From Adiantum capillus-veneris (lineage: Eukaryota > Streptophyta > Polypodiopsida > Polypodiales > Pteridaceae), in the NCBI GenBank assembly GCA_014529385.2, contig CM043963.1, forward strand, positions 101,886,912 to 101,950,911: a DNA stretch of 64,000 nt, in the 5' to 3' direction. Made by a program: the position numbers and the translations under genes. Under the pieces are notes generated by a model that was not told where the DNA came from, did no database searches, and saw nothing but the letters and a program-made list of their open reading frames with translations. Position 1 is the first letter of the stretch, and each line of letters opens with the position of its first letter. Positions 10,181 to 21,659 of this stretch are shown in pieces.

Positions 10181-10430
10181 TTCCTCCTTGGGCTTTGAAT
10201 CACAAATCATACTAGAGTTCTAGATTTGCTCTCAACCATGATTTTTTGGTGTACTTGGGTTATAGGTTTACGTTACAATAATGGGTAAAAGGTTTTCCTA
10301 GAACCTCGTGTACTCAAGAGCCTCCCCTTAAACTAGGGTGTAGGTAGACGTAGTCACCAAATCCAAAGTTTTTGGTTTACTCTCAAATCCTAGAGTTTTT
10401 GGTTCACTCTAGCTTGTTAGAGTGTTGAGA

Positions 10431-10467
10431 AACATAAACACGGGAATAGGCGGGAACATGAGCAAGA

Positions 10468-10522
<55 letters not shown>

Positions 10523-10850
10523 TAACTCAATAATTCCAAAGGTAGAATCACACAAGATGACCAGAGAATGAATGAACTAAGGCTGTACTGATATAATGAG
10601 TTAATTTTGGATCGGGTAAAACCTCTTAAAATACCCATCGAAAATCCACAAATCTAGGAATAAAATATAAAATGGACAATATATTTGGTGCAAACTTTGT
10701 ATTTGTGGCTAGAATCCCTACTAGAGGATAAAAGGTGGCCAACCCATAACCAAGGGCTTGAGTGCATGTGAGAGAAGCCATGCACCAAAAAAAAAAGCTT
10801 TTGGAAGGTGAACATAAAGTTCTAACCCCCCCCCCCCCCCCCCCCTCCCC
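10431..10850. repeat. Dispersed repeat R, copy 1
   Basis: Collinear with 26450-26835: (AG)n, then GATAACTC, ACAAGATGAC..AGAG, CTGATATA..TGAG, AAGAATAAAATATA-like, TTTGGTGCAAACT, CCAACCCA.AACCAAGGGC, GTGCATGTGAGA, AAGGTGAA. Both copies have an AG tract at the same place. Both sit beside a copy of the short LTR, so R is probably internal sequence of that element. Confidence 0.75.
10472..10518. repeat. (GA)n microsatellite in repeat R
   Basis: About 23 GA units. Confidence 0.95.
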
Positions 10851-10852
10851 CC
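10826..10852. repeat. Poly-C tract
   Basis: Twenty C, one T, then six C. Such tracts are prone to length error in sequencing, so the length should not be trusted. Confidence 0.9.
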
Positions 10853-12383
10853 ACCACAACAAATGCTGAGGAACTATGGAGGAAAATATCGGAGTCTTAA
10901 CAAATTCGGCTAGTCAAAATGAGCGTCAAGCCAAGAAACCATGAACCGTCGAGCACCAAGGGAAGATGACCGTAGTGGAGGTCATGCTAATCAAGTCAAC
11001 ATGGAAGCTAGCCAAAGATGAAGCAAATCACAAAAGAGGATGAAATGAAAGTGCCAAAGATGAGCATACAATAGTCCATCCGTCAACGGTGAAGTACACT
11101 GAGAGAGGCAGAGAAGTGGTATCCCCACTTAAACAAAACATATTGAACAAAGGAGAAAGGTTGCTAATGTTGCAAAGAAATCGGCAACACTCCAAGTCCA
11201 AAGGAACTGACATAGGAGTAGGACAAAGGGGCAAATGAAGTGGCTAAAGGGAAACACACCAACAACTGATAACTTGACCAAAACATTGGGAGCAGAAGGG
11301 GGAGAATCTATTCCGGTCCCACATGAAACATTACCATCTTTATCTCACTGAGGTTCGTGTCGTCTTTGATAACATCTAGCTGTTCGATGTCTATGTATTC
11401 CACAATAGGTACAAGTTTATTTTTTTAAGTAACAGTGTTGGGTTGTCCTTGCTGACTAGTGGTTTCACCACCATGAGCTACTAAAGCGGTGTCACACATA
11501 TTAGGGTCACTGGAATCTCAATCTTGAAGATATTGAGAAATTTGTTGCAAACTAGGTAGAAGATTCTTCCAAGGTGATAGCACGAGCATAGGAAATAAGG
11601 GACTAGTAAAGAGATTCGTGCTACAAGGGAAGTTTGGCCGAAAGTCGAGTAGCCATGTCTTCTGGAGTGATCACACTGCCCCACAAAATGAAATCTTGTC
11701 TAGAAGCTGGTGTATACAAGAAATAAGAGCCTTAAGGAAAGGAAAATATGAGTATTGCAGATTGAATAGAGTCTTATCAAGAGCAAGGATTCGATCGGGG
11801 GTAACCTCCTCATACAATTTGCAAAGGTAGTTTCAAACCTTATGTGCTGATGGAAAGGATGTAAGAAGTGAAATCAATGAATCTACACACTTGATGCAAA
11901 GATAGGAAAACACCCTACAATTGGAAAGGATTAAGAAGTGAAATCGTTGAATCTGCACAATTGATGCAGAGGTAGGAAAACACCCTATAGTTGGTCTCGT
12001 TCCAAGTATCAACCATTGCTTCTGTAAAACTCATGATGAAGTACTAGATCTAGTGAATAATAAGCATTCCACAAACCAATCCTACAACTCGGTTGCCACA
12101 AGAATAACCACGATCTTCATTTTCCAAATTGTAAAGTTGGAACCATCCAACTTCTTGGATGGGTTAGAGATGGGCATCTCATCAAAAGTCAACACAATTG
12201 TAAGAAAACTACAACTAGGAAAAAAATTTCTCAAAGTCTACAAAGTAGAAGCCTGGGAAGGAAGGAGACCTGAAAGCCACGCCGAGAAAACCAATAAAGC
12301 CAATGCAAGGATGCACACTCATGAAGGAATCCGAAATGTTGATAATAGATCAGGGTTTCTCGGTAGTCGACACAAGACGTAAC
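10853..12383. other. Non-coding host sequence, pre-insertion left flank of the Copia element
   Basis: No protein family is recognisable; short frames (11618-11830, 12053-12382) have no domain. The stretch ends at the AATCC target site of the Copia element and was once continuous with 25522 onward. Confidence 0.4.
11851..11991. repeat. Tandem duplication, period about 71 bp
   Basis: TGGAAAGGAT..TAAGAAGTGAAATC followed by TTGATGCA..GATAGGAAAACACCCTA occurs at 11851-11921 and 11922-11991 with a handful of substitutions. Confidence 0.85.
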
Positions 12384-12388
12384 AATCC

Positions 12389-12601
12389 TGTTGGGGTGGT
12401 AAAGCTCAATGTGCCATGCCTAAGTGTTGGGTGGTCGGACACTAACTGGTAACTAACACTGACCATTCATTCTCAGAAAACAATAAGGACTTATAACCCT
12501 AAACACCATTGTGTTTGGAGTCCACAACCTGTGCCTCCTGTTCTTCTCTCTTCTCCATTGTTGCACACACATACACACGATTTCGCTCGGGCGCTACTTC
12601 A
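12389..12601 (+). repeat. 5' LTR of the Copia element (213 bp)
   Basis: TGTTGGGGTGG start, CTACTTCA end. Bases from 12451 onward match 25369-25516 (AACTAACACT.ACCATTCATTCT, AACAATAAGGACT, CCACAACTTGTG.CTCCT-like, CACACATACACACG). Confidence 0.88.
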
Positions 12602-12603
12602 AC

Positions 12604-12615
12604 TGGTATCAAAGC
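12604..12615 (+). other. Primer-binding site of the Copia element
   Basis: TGGTATCAAAGC, one base from the canonical TGGTATCAGAGC, two bases after the LTR end. Confidence 0.88.
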
Positions 12616-13619
12616 TTGAGGATTCGAGAGCACCATTGGAGCTTGGGAGGGAAGCAGACAAAACACAACAAACTTTTAGCACGTTATGTCTTCGTCTATC
12701 AAAAGGTGTCCATTCAGGACAATTCCCGCTGTTCGGGACCTATTTTCTGTGCTCTTCAACTTTGCAGAAGAAATTTTTCTTAGAATCTTCATCGATTTTG
12801 AGTTACGACTCTTAGATTGTCTGTAGGCCGTATAGGACAGGCTGTAGATGTTTGCAAATCAGAGTTCTCATGGTTAGAATCAACATTTCACATCAATTTC
12901 ATTTGCTCCCTCCTATTTTTGCGTGCTCTACAACTTTGCAGAAGGAAATTTCCGCAAATTGTACATAGTTTGGGAGTTATCCACTTCAGACAACAGGGTG
13001 GTTTACTTTTGTAGGTTCTTTTGGATATACGTTTTCATTGCAGACTCGTTTTGTAATCTCTCTCATACATGCGCACTTGACATAAGATCTTGAGGGTATG
13101 TTAAATCAGACAAACCGCCACATCGGTTAGAAAAAAGGGTTTCTGTGGTTGAGATCTTATGCGGTTTATGTATTGACAGAAATATACAAATCCTATTGTG
13201 TGCTAGGGGATTCTCAAATGTGGAAATCCTTTCTGTGATACAGGTTTTGGAGCGTGTCCCCGACATCCCCATAGTTTAGCATCGACATAGGATGTATGTT
13301 TATGCGGTTAGTGCAATATTGGTGTGAATCTGTTGATTCGCCATTGTTGGCATTGCTGTCATCTTTATGCTTATGTGTTTGACAATGTTCAGTTGGTTAG
13401 AGACATTCTTCTACAAATGGGGATTCACTATAGTGACAATGACATTTTTGAGGTTCTATCTTACCAGTTTAGCCACTTTGATCAACATTTTAGTCATTGT
13501 ACACATTTGCTTTTGGGTTAAGAAGTCAAATTTGCACGGGAGACTTTGCCAAAAATTTTCAGGCCTTCTACCATCTTGTTTAGTTTAGTGGATCTACCAC
13601 TTTTGTTCCTTGTCGAGTG
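12616..13619 (+). other. Untranslated leader of the Copia element
   Basis: About 1 kb without a conserved frame. A block of the type GTGCTCT.CAACTTTGCAGAAG.AAATTT occurs at 12749-12776 and 12922-12951, so part of the leader is an old duplication. Confidence 0.5.
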
Positions 13620-14350
13620 ATGGATTCACTATCAAGAACTTTTTGTTTAACATTGAGAAGTTAGATGGCACTAACTTCCCACTTTAAAAGGAACACATTT
13701 ACAATGTCCTAGTGTAAAGAAAAGCAGATCCGACCGATAAAGATGAAGGGGATAAAGCCTGAGGATATAGATGAGTATGATTGGTAGAAGTTGGATGAGC
13801 TTGCTAGGTCCACCATCATGCTGACTTTTTCAAACAATGTGTACTTCAATGTAAACATGGAAAAGACTAGCTATGAGATGTGGAAAAAGTCATGTGAACT
13901 GTATGAGAAGCAAAGTGTAGCGTCACAGGTTTATTGGCTAGAAATTTTGGTTGATTTGAAGATGGATGAGGGCACACCCACGTCCAACCGCCTTAATGAG
14001 TTCAACACTATTTCCAATTAGCTTTCTGCACAAGAGTCAATTTTGATGATTTTGTCAAAGCAATGTTTTTGCTAGTTACATTGCCAGAAAGTTGGGATAC
14101 TTTTCGCATAGCTATAAGTAACTCAACACCTCATGATGGTTTAACGTGTGTTGATGTTGAGGGTAATTTGCTTACTGAAGAGGTTAGCAGGAAGAATTTT
14201 GATGCTTCTCGTGGTAGTAGCAATGCTCTTGTTGTTTGTGCTCGATCACAAGAAAAGGGCAAGCAGAATCAAAGAGGAAAATCTTGTAGAAAATCTTCAG
14301 CCAAGAAGCAGGAAGAAGGCAAGACTAAAAGAAAGCAGTGTGAAGATTGA
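13620..14350 (+). pseudogene. Copia gag
   Basis: Homology begins near the ATG at 13620 and shifts frame almost at once to FLFNIEKLDGTNFPL, the classic N-terminal Copia gag motif. It continues with LDELARSTIMLTFSNNV, SYEMWKKSCELYEKQS and LPESWDTFRIAISNS, and ends in a Lys-rich tail with a TGA at 14348-14350. There are at least two frameshifts (near 13640 and 14025) and several stops. No CCHC zinc knuckle is visible at its end, which is unusual for this lineage. Gag packages the element RNA. Confidence 0.85.
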
Positions 14351-14666
14351 AGAGATCAACAATGTTTTTGTTGAAGATTTTGATAGAGATATTTATCTCA
14401 CATTCGCCATGAATTCAATATTTTTGGTTGTGACTAATGACTATGCTTTACAAGATTGGGTTCTTGACTCAGGTGCATCTTTTCATGTGACTCCTCACAG
14501 GCAGTGGTTCAATACATATGATCCATCCTGTAAAGATCGTGTTTGTCTTAGCAATGATTTTCCTTGCGACATAGTTGGTGTTGGTGATGTGCAACTGAAA
14601 CTTCCTTTCTTCATCCATACTCAAGAATGTGAGTCATGTGCCGAAGCTTACCAAAAGCTTGATTAG
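14351..14666 (+). pseudogene. Copia aspartic protease
   Basis: VLDSGASFHVTPHRQWF carries the DSGA catalytic motif (about 14460-14510), followed by the IVGVGDVQLKL stretch typical of Copia protease. This enzyme cuts the polyprotein. The stretch is open but not in frame with gag or integrase. Confidence 0.85.
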
Positions 14667-14699
14667 TACAAGACAATTGGGATTATGCAGGATATCACT

Positions 14700-15800
14700 G
14701 CACATTTGGTGATAGTGATGGAAGATAACCAAAGGTTCTTTAGTGGTAGCACATGGTTCAAACTCTGGGACTTTTTATATGCTACATGTATCCAAACCAT
14801 GTAATTTGTGTAACCAAGCAGCCAAGTGTTTCTTTGTGGCATCGTCGGATAGAACATATGTCTCAAAAGGGAATGAAAATCTTGTCTCATTTTGGTTATA
14901 TTCCTGGATTCAATTTCTTAGACTTCTCAGTTTGCGAGCATTGTCTTTATGGTAAACAAATATAGTCACCACCCAAAAGAGGCAGCACTCTAAAACGTGA
15001 GCCACTGGAGTTAGTGCATTGTGATGTGTGTGGACCTATGCATAACATATCCATGGGGGGTTTATTGTACTTTGTTACATTCATAGATGACTTCTCAACG
15101 AAAGTGTGGGTATATCCTCCCAGGAAGAAGGATGAAGTCCTTTCAAAATTTCTGAATTTTGTGGCATTAGTGGAGAATCAGTATGGCAAGAAAGTCAAGT
15201 TTAGGGTCAGACAATGGTGGTGAGTATATCAGTAAAGCCTTTTAGAATTTTTGTGATTCCAAAGGAATCAAAAGAGAGTTAATTGTTCCATATAATCCTC
15301 CACAAAATGTTGTTGCTGAAAGGATGAACCTTACCATACAAGAGAAGCTACGTAGCATGTTGTCCCTAATGGATTTTGGGCAGAAGCGTTAGCAACAACT
15401 GTCCATCTTATTAATAGATCTCCCAACAAGGCCTTAGATGAGAAGGTATCTGAAGAGCTTTGATGTAAGAAGCCACCTTCTTACAAGCATCTTAGAGTCT
15501 TTGGTTGTGAATCATATTGCCAGTTGGCTATTAAGTCAAAGAAACACATATTTCTTGGCTATGGCAATCATGGTGAAATGGGATTTCAATCATGGAATCT
15601 TAAAGCTGAAAAGATTGTTCACAACAATGACGTATAATTCAATGAAGAGAAGATGTATAAGAAGCATGTGCATACATTGGAGGTCAGGAGAGTTATCTTC
15701 CAAGAAGATGGAGTTGTTTACAATAGGGCTGAAGTGCCTAATGTTGGACAACAAGTCCGGAATCCTTGTGTAGTGCAAGATGTTGTTGAGGGACAACATG
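14700..15800 (+). pseudogene. Copia integrase
   Basis: The zinc domain is visible as LWHRRIEHMSQKGMKIL with CEHCLYGKQ (14830-14965). The catalytic core follows: LVHCDVCGPM (first Asp, about 15015), SDNGGEY (second Asp, about 15205, in another frame) and VVAERMNLTIQEKLRSM (Glu, about 15315). All three acidic residues are kept although frameshifts and stops separate them. The C-terminal part (15430-15800) reads through mixed frames to a VIFQEDGVVYN stretch. Confidence 0.85.
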
Positions 15801-17040
15801 TTCAACCAATTATTAGAAGGTCTACAAGATTTTCAAGGCCTCTTGATAGATATAATCCCTTATTGGACTATATTATGTTGACAGATTGCAGAGAGCCCTC
15901 CTGCTATAAGGAAGCCATGTTAATGGAGTACAAGGTGAAGTGGGAGAAAGCTATGCAATTAGAAATGGACTTGCTGCATAAGAATCAAACTTGGAAGTTG
16001 CTTTGGTTGCCTAAAGGTAAAAAATGCATTGCCATGCAAATGGATGTACAAGCAAAAAATTACACCTCATGATAATAAACCCAAGTACAAGGCACGACTT
16101 GTTGCTAAAGGATTAAGCAGCAGAGCAAGGTATTGAATTTGATGATATCTTTTGTCTGGTTGTCAAGATGAATACTTTACGGTGTGTACTTGGGCTGGTT
16201 GCTAACGAGGACATGGAACTTGACCAGATGGATGTCAAGACAACGTTCTTGCATGGTGATCTTCAAGAAGAATTTTATATGCAGCCATAAGGTTTTGTTG
16301 AGAAGGGCAATGAAGACTTGGTGTGTTAGTTAGAAAAGATCCTTGATGGTCTGAAACAATCATCAAGGGATTGACATCATAAATTCTACTCGTTCATGCT
16401 CTCTCAAGGCTACAAACGTATCAAATGGACGACTGCCTCTACACTTAGCAAGTTAAAGATGGTAGTTTGTTGATTTTGGTCCTTTATGTGGATGATATGT
16501 TAATTTTTGGGAAATGCAGGGATGATATTTAAACCTTGAAGTGAGAGTTACATGCAAAATTTGAAATGAAATACATGGGTGAAGCAAGCCATATACTTGG
16601 CATCCACATTAGGCGAGACAGATGCAAGAAATCTATCTTTCTCTCACAATCTGAGTACATTGATAAAGTGCTCAAGCGTTTCAGTATGGAGAGGAGGAAG
16701 GCAATGAATACTCCATTTCCTCCATATGTGAAACTTTCTAAAAAGGATTTCCCTAAATCTGAAGAGGAAAAGACTGAAATGGTCCAAGTCCCTTATTCAT
16801 ATGCAGTTGGGAGTTTGATGTATGCCATGATTGCTACATGTCTTGACATTGCTTTTGTAGTGGGAGTAGTTAGCAGATATATGTCAAACCCAATCAAGAA
16901 ACATTTGGGACGTAATGAAAGGGGTTATGCAATATTTGAATGTTTTTGCAAGAAAGGAAGCATGTATAATGGGTTACACAGATGCAGATTATCCAAGAGA
17001 CTTGGACAAAAGAAGGCCCACTTCACGCTATGTCTTTGAA
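15800..17040 (+). pseudogene. Copia reverse transcriptase
   Basis: Recognisable pieces in order: the linker RRSTRFSRPLDRYNP and KWEKAMQLEMDLLHKNQTW (15810-16000), YKARLVAKG (about 16085), LYVDDM with the catalytic YVDD (16482-16496), and FEMKYMGEASHILGIHIRRD with FLSQSEYIDKVLKRF (16566-16690), then the connection stretch to PYSYAVGSLMYAM. At least six stops or frameshifts interrupt it. Confidence 0.88.
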
Positions 17041-17192
17041 CTCAATGTAGGTGCAATTTCATGGCAATCTCATTTGCAAGATTGTATTACCTTGTCTACT
17101 ACAGAACTTGAATATGTTGCAACTTCGAAAGCTATATGGCTTGGTCAACTAGTGGGAGACTGGGAATCAGTGTTGAGATGCGTGTGTTACAT
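16915..17192 (+). pseudogene. Copia RNase H, truncated
   Basis: GYTDADYPRDLDKRRPTSRYVF gives the first catalytic Asp, and TLSTTELEYVATSKAIWLG gives the Glu. Homology then stops and the sequence passes into gypsy A's LTR at about 17193. The third acidic site and the C-terminal portion are gone. Confidence 0.85.
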
Positions 17193-18233
17193 GAAGAAGT
17201 AACATATGAGAAAGAAGTAGTGTCCTTTCATACCATCACTCATAGTGCTTAACATATCATAGTAACATAGTAATGGAGATGAAGAACATGACAAGCATAC
17301 CACTGAATCATGGCTCTTGGTTGGATTTTCATTCCATAGCTAAGAGTGTTGGTGTAGGTTCTCAACTTCTCAAGCTTGAAGAAGGAGCTCTTGCACTTTC
17401 ACAAAGTGATAATGAGTGAAATGAGTGTGTGAGAGGCTGTATACCCCTCAAGCAAGCCCCTTGCTTAGCTTAGTCGACCATCCCTTGTAGCTCAAGTTTG
17501 AATATGATTGGACCCTCTAAGCCTAGCCAATCACATGCATAAAGCATATCAAGCAACAAGGGTAGCATTAGGACAAGTGTCCTCCTTACCCCTTTGAGAC
17601 AGAGGGCTTAATAATTCCTAGCTATTTGATTAATTAATCTAAATTCTCATTGGACCCCTCTTTAGCCTAGCCAATAGGATTCAAGCACACCATGTGGATA
17701 AGCATGGAGAGAACCTCACATGTGTCCATGTGTCCCTTGAGGAAGGGGTGCCCTTTGGGTGAGTGAGAGGTTAAGTCAAAACATTCCCCTGCTTTAGGGA
17801 GCTTTAGGGCTCGCCCCCTCCTTTGTAGGGCACCTCTTTGACTCAAGTTCGTCAAGCACCTTACCCTCCAAGCATGGGAAGCTTCTCAAGCACCTTAGTC
17901 AGCAAGCACGAAAAACACCTCAAGCTTGGGTTGGGTTCCCACCTCAAGCTTAGCCCTAGCTTGCCTAAGGTCCTAGATTCTAAGAACTTTTAACACTAAC
18001 CTTTGGAGGTCTTTAATGAAGCTAACCCTAAGGTCTTTTAATCTCCATTAGTTGGCATTCATCTTTGCTAGACCATCTCCCATGTGGACCTATTGCCTTT
18101 GGTCCCGTGCTGAGATAAATCTAAAAGCACATGTTTATATATTAACTCTTGTTCCCATTTATTCTCCCACATTAAATGATTAGTTCAATATGAGAAAATC
18201 ATTTGGGCTAGTTAGATATTAGATTTTATGACA
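17193..18233 (-). repeat. 3' LTR of gypsy A, missing its terminal ~450 bp
   Basis: GAAGAAGTAACATA..GAAAGAAGTAGTGTCCTTT at the left matches 24530 onward; the right end TTAGATTTTATGACA matches 25351-25367. This copy keeps about 235 bp (17284-17510, including ATCATGGCTCTTGGTTGGATTT) that the 5' LTR has lost and that gypsy B's LTRs also contain. Confidence 0.85.
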
Positions 18234-18247
18234 TTACCTCTCTCTTC
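18234..18247 (-). other. Polypurine tract of gypsy A
   Basis: Reverse strand AAGAGAGAGGTAA immediately before the LTR start TGTCATAAAATC. Confidence 0.75.
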
Positions 18248-18579
18248 AAATCATAGTCATCCTCGACTATAAGGTAGAGAAGATAAAGCCTTAGTCATGA
18301 GTCTATGTTTCTTAATAGGTAGAGGATCCCTTTTTACCCTACAACATCATTTCAAAATGGATGACTAATCCACTTGGCGCTTGGGAGACTTAGCTTCCGC
18401 AAGCATGTCTGCTCTTGAGTCCATATCATACTCCCAAAGTAGAGAGACAAATTCTGTTTGGTGTTTGAGAGACGTCGTCATCACAAACATGATTCTAAGC
18501 ATGCAACTACTTAAATTTGTGCAGAAAAAAAGGAACTAGTCTTATAAGACAAAAATATTTTTCATTTAAAAAGTATTTA

Positions 18580-19276
18580 CATTTTCTTACTCTAATGTAG
18601 CATTGTAAACATTGACAAGGTTCATACTATCCTTAAGATGTGTTCCTTGCATCCATCTAGCATCTTCAAAAGGATAACTTTTGAATTTAATAAGATACCG
18701 TTGTATAATCTTACCATGTCTTAGTACCTTGTCTTCATGTCAAAGAATCGATTTGGGTTGAAGCACCTCTTCTTGATCTTCGATCTCGGGTGGGTCCTCA
18801 ATGATTGGTTCTTGTGGTGGCTATCCTTTGTAAGGCTTAAGTAGGCTCACATGAAAAACATTGCGAATGAGCCAATGGTTGGGCAACTTGAGTTGATAGG
18901 CCATCTCATTATTTGTTTTAGGATTTGAAAAGGACCATAGTATTTTTTTGCTAGTTTAGCATAATACTTTTTGTGGCATGTAGGATTTTTGCCCGTAGTC
19001 TGCCTCAATCAAGCCTTGGGAGATTTGAGTAGGACCCAATCATTTTCCTTGAAAGCTAAGGCCTTTTTGTGCTTGTTAGAAGCATCCTTTTGCCTTTGTT
19101 GCGAGATGGATATAGCCTCCTTAATCTTTTGGAAAGATTCTTGTAGGTTTCGCTATCATTCATCGGCAGTGAATATCTTTCCATGTACCATTAGTAGCAA
19201 GGGACTTTTAGGTATTCTTTCAATGCTTTCAAAGGGTTCCTTCCCTGTACTAGTATGGATAGTGTTATTGTACGCA
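18580..19276 (-). pseudogene. Gypsy A integrase C-terminus and chromodomain, degenerate
   Basis: Base-level alignment to gypsy B 42094-42780 (for example the CTTGCATCCATCTAGCATCTTC block at 18650 and TGGTTGGGCAACTTGAGTTGATA at 18877) identifies it. No frame stays open: the chromodomain stretch that is intact in gypsy B is broken here by stops. Confidence 0.75.
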
Positions 19277-19544
19277 CCAAAGGGTGCCAAAAGGATTGCC
19301 CTCCAATTCGCCCATGTGTGGACGCCCTTTTGGCCTATAAAAGGAGGCCATTTCTACACACATTTTGTAGCATGAAGTTGATGCAACAAGGTGGATGTGA
19401 GGTGGTGAGAGTGAAGCAAGGCGAGAGATCTATTAAGGGTATAATCCCTTTGTAGCCTACTTCTTGTTTGAAGTACTAAAGCCATTGAGTGACTGATTTC
19501 TTGTGCATGTAGCCTACATTGGGTGAACCACATAAATTGTGTGT

Positions 19545-19606
<62 letters not shown>

Positions 19607-19692
19607 CTATAATCTCTCTTGTGTGTGATTTGTCTCTTTCCATTAAGTAGGCTACTCAAATATCTATTTAGCTATAGCCTATTTCCTAACAT
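19277..19692. repeat. LTR-like insert within gypsy A integrase
   Basis: Alignment to gypsy B breaks after GTGTTATTGTA (about 19275) and resumes at ATTTCACTTTGGCC (about 19693), replacing roughly 130 bp. The insert has a CCTATAAAAGG TATA box (19334-19344) and ends CCTAACA, as a solo LTR would. No second copy, target duplication or firm left boundary is visible, so the exact start is uncertain. Confidence 0.45.
19546..19603. repeat. (CT)n microsatellite
   Basis: About 29 CT units inside the LTR-like insert; on the reverse strand this produces a meaningless Arg-Glu repeat frame. Confidence 0.95.
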
Positions 19693-20709
19693 ATTTCACT
19701 TTGGCCATCCATTTGTAGGTGATAGGCCAAAGAGAAATTGAGCCTAGTACCTATATTCTCAAAGAGACCCTTCCAGATTTTACTTGTCATTTGAGGATCT
19801 CTATTCAACACTATTGATGTTGGCAAGCCATGGTGTGTAAAAATTTGGGATATGAAGAGGGTTTCCATTTTGTGTGCCTTAATAGTCTTTTTGACAGGTA
19901 TAAAATGTGCTTGTTTACTAAACGTGTCTACTATTTTCCAATATTCCCGTATTCCCATGGATGGACTTGGGAAATCCACAGATAAAATCCATGGATATGC
20001 TCTCCCATGGTCTATTAGGAATTGGAAAAGGCTGGAGTAATCCAGGTTGCTTCCCCCTATCATACTTTGGCTTTTGACATACCACACATTTTGGTACATA
20101 GTCTTGTATGTTCATTTTGATGGTAGGCCAATAGAAATATGTCTCTACTCCTCGAAGAGTAGGTTGAATCCCTCTATTCTCCGCATAGGAAGGAGCATGT
20201 GATTCATACATTACTTTCTCACAAAGAAAGTGAGTAACACATAGCTGATTGTCATGGAGAAGATAACCATCCTGTAAGGTGAATGGTTCTTCTTTCTTCC
20301 CTAAGGCAAGGGCTGAAATTACATCCTTGAAATTGGGGTCAGTAGCATACTCATCTATCATAAAAGATAGATCATTGTGAGTTGCGATAAACACTGCATT
20401 GGCTCTTGGTCGTTGTGATAGTGCATCGGCTACTTGATTGTGCTTGCTAGGAATGTGAGCAATATGAAAATTGAATTGCGAAAGAAAATTTTTCCACCTC
20501 ATTTGTTTGTCAGAGAGCTTGGTTTGCATCATAAAGTACTTAAGACTTTGGTGATCCGTTCGTAGGATAAATGGAGTCGTCAATAGATAGTGCTTCCATG
20601 TGTCGAGGGCATGTAGGACAGCTAGTAACTCCTTTTCATGGATGCCCAATACTCGCTCATCGAAATTGAGTCTTCGACTCTCATATGCTATGGCATGCCC
20701 TTGAACCAA
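19686..20709 (-). pseudogene. Gypsy A RNase H and integrase
   Basis: A 263-residue open stretch (20709-19918) covers RNase H: AIAYESRRLNFDERVLGIHEKELLAVLHAL, RTDHQSLKYFM and the terminal HNQVADALSQRP. It then runs into the integrase zinc domain (AENRGIQPTLRGVETYFYWP with CVVCQKPKYDRG) and the first core strand (SISMDFICGFP, first catalytic Asp). A frameshift near 19925 moves the core to another frame (DTFSKQAHFIPVKKTIKAHKMETLFISQIFTHHG, 19930-19810). Then the LTR-like insert interrupts. RNase H removes the RNA strand during reverse transcription; integrase joins the DNA copy to the chromosome. Confidence 0.88.
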
Positions 20710-21620
20710 AACTACTCCAAGGCAGTCTCCACAAGCATCACATTGGACGCCAAATGGTTTTGAGAGATCCGGTAGTGTAAGCCCGGGTGGAGAGATAAGC
20801 TTTACTTTAAGCTTGTCAAAAGCATTTTTCTCCTGAGCAGTCCATATTTATTTAACATTTTTCTTTGTCAATTCATGTAATGGTCCTGCTATTTGGGAGA
20901 ATTTAGCTATGAAGCGTCTATAGTCTGGACACATAAAGCTTTGTAGCTCATGTAGATTCCTTGGATTAGGCCATCATTTTATTTGCCTCAAGCTTGGTTG
21001 GATCCATACAAATACCATCTTGAGAGATAATATGACCTAAGTATTGAATCACTTGGAGAAAAAATTCACTGTTCTTTTGGTTAATGAAAAGTTTATTCTC
21101 CCTCATAGCTAGAAAAACTACTTGGAGATGTTGCTTATGCTCATTTAAAGATTTGGAGTAGATGATAATTTCGTCAAAGAACACTCCAGTAAACTTGCAG
21201 TAGGGTCTAAATATTTTCGCGGTTGAATGTGACTGGAGCATTTGTCAAACCAAAAGGCATGACAAGATATTCATAGAGACCAAATATTGATGCGCAACAC
21301 GGTTTTTGCAATATCTTCATTCACTATCCTTATTTGATGATAGTCACTTTTAAGGTCAATCCTATTGAAGTAGGTCAAACCTTGTAGCTTATCAAACAGA
21401 TCTTTTACTCGTAGTACGGGAAATCTATTTTTGATAGTGATACGATTTAGTGCTCGATAGTCCACACACATGCGGTATGTGCCATCTTTCTTTTGCATCA
21501 AAAGAACTGTTGAACAAAAGGAAGAGGAGCTAGGCCTCACCATCCCCTTGTCTACTAGCTCATGCACTTGCCTCATAATCTCCTCTTGTTGAGCTTGAGA
21601 AACTCTATAAGGAGGTTTAT
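20710..21620 (-). pseudogene. Gypsy A reverse transcriptase, active site altered
   Basis: [39 protein letters not shown] and YFNRIDLKSDYHQIRI (21576-21290) are the fingers and palm. The active-site segment reads FFDEIIIYSKSL (about 21170) where gypsy B has FFDDIIIYSKSL, so the second catalytic Asp is Glu here. A frameshift near 21255 separates the halves and several stops follow, including in the thumb-connection region (20970-20750). Confidence 0.88.
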
Positions 21621-21659
21621 TAGGTGGTGAGCTCCTAGGTGGAAGCTCTATCTTATGGT

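Noticed and set aside
12053-12382. 109-residue frame before the Copia LTR
   Set aside because: It ends at the element boundary only by chance; composition and lack of motifs give no support for coding.
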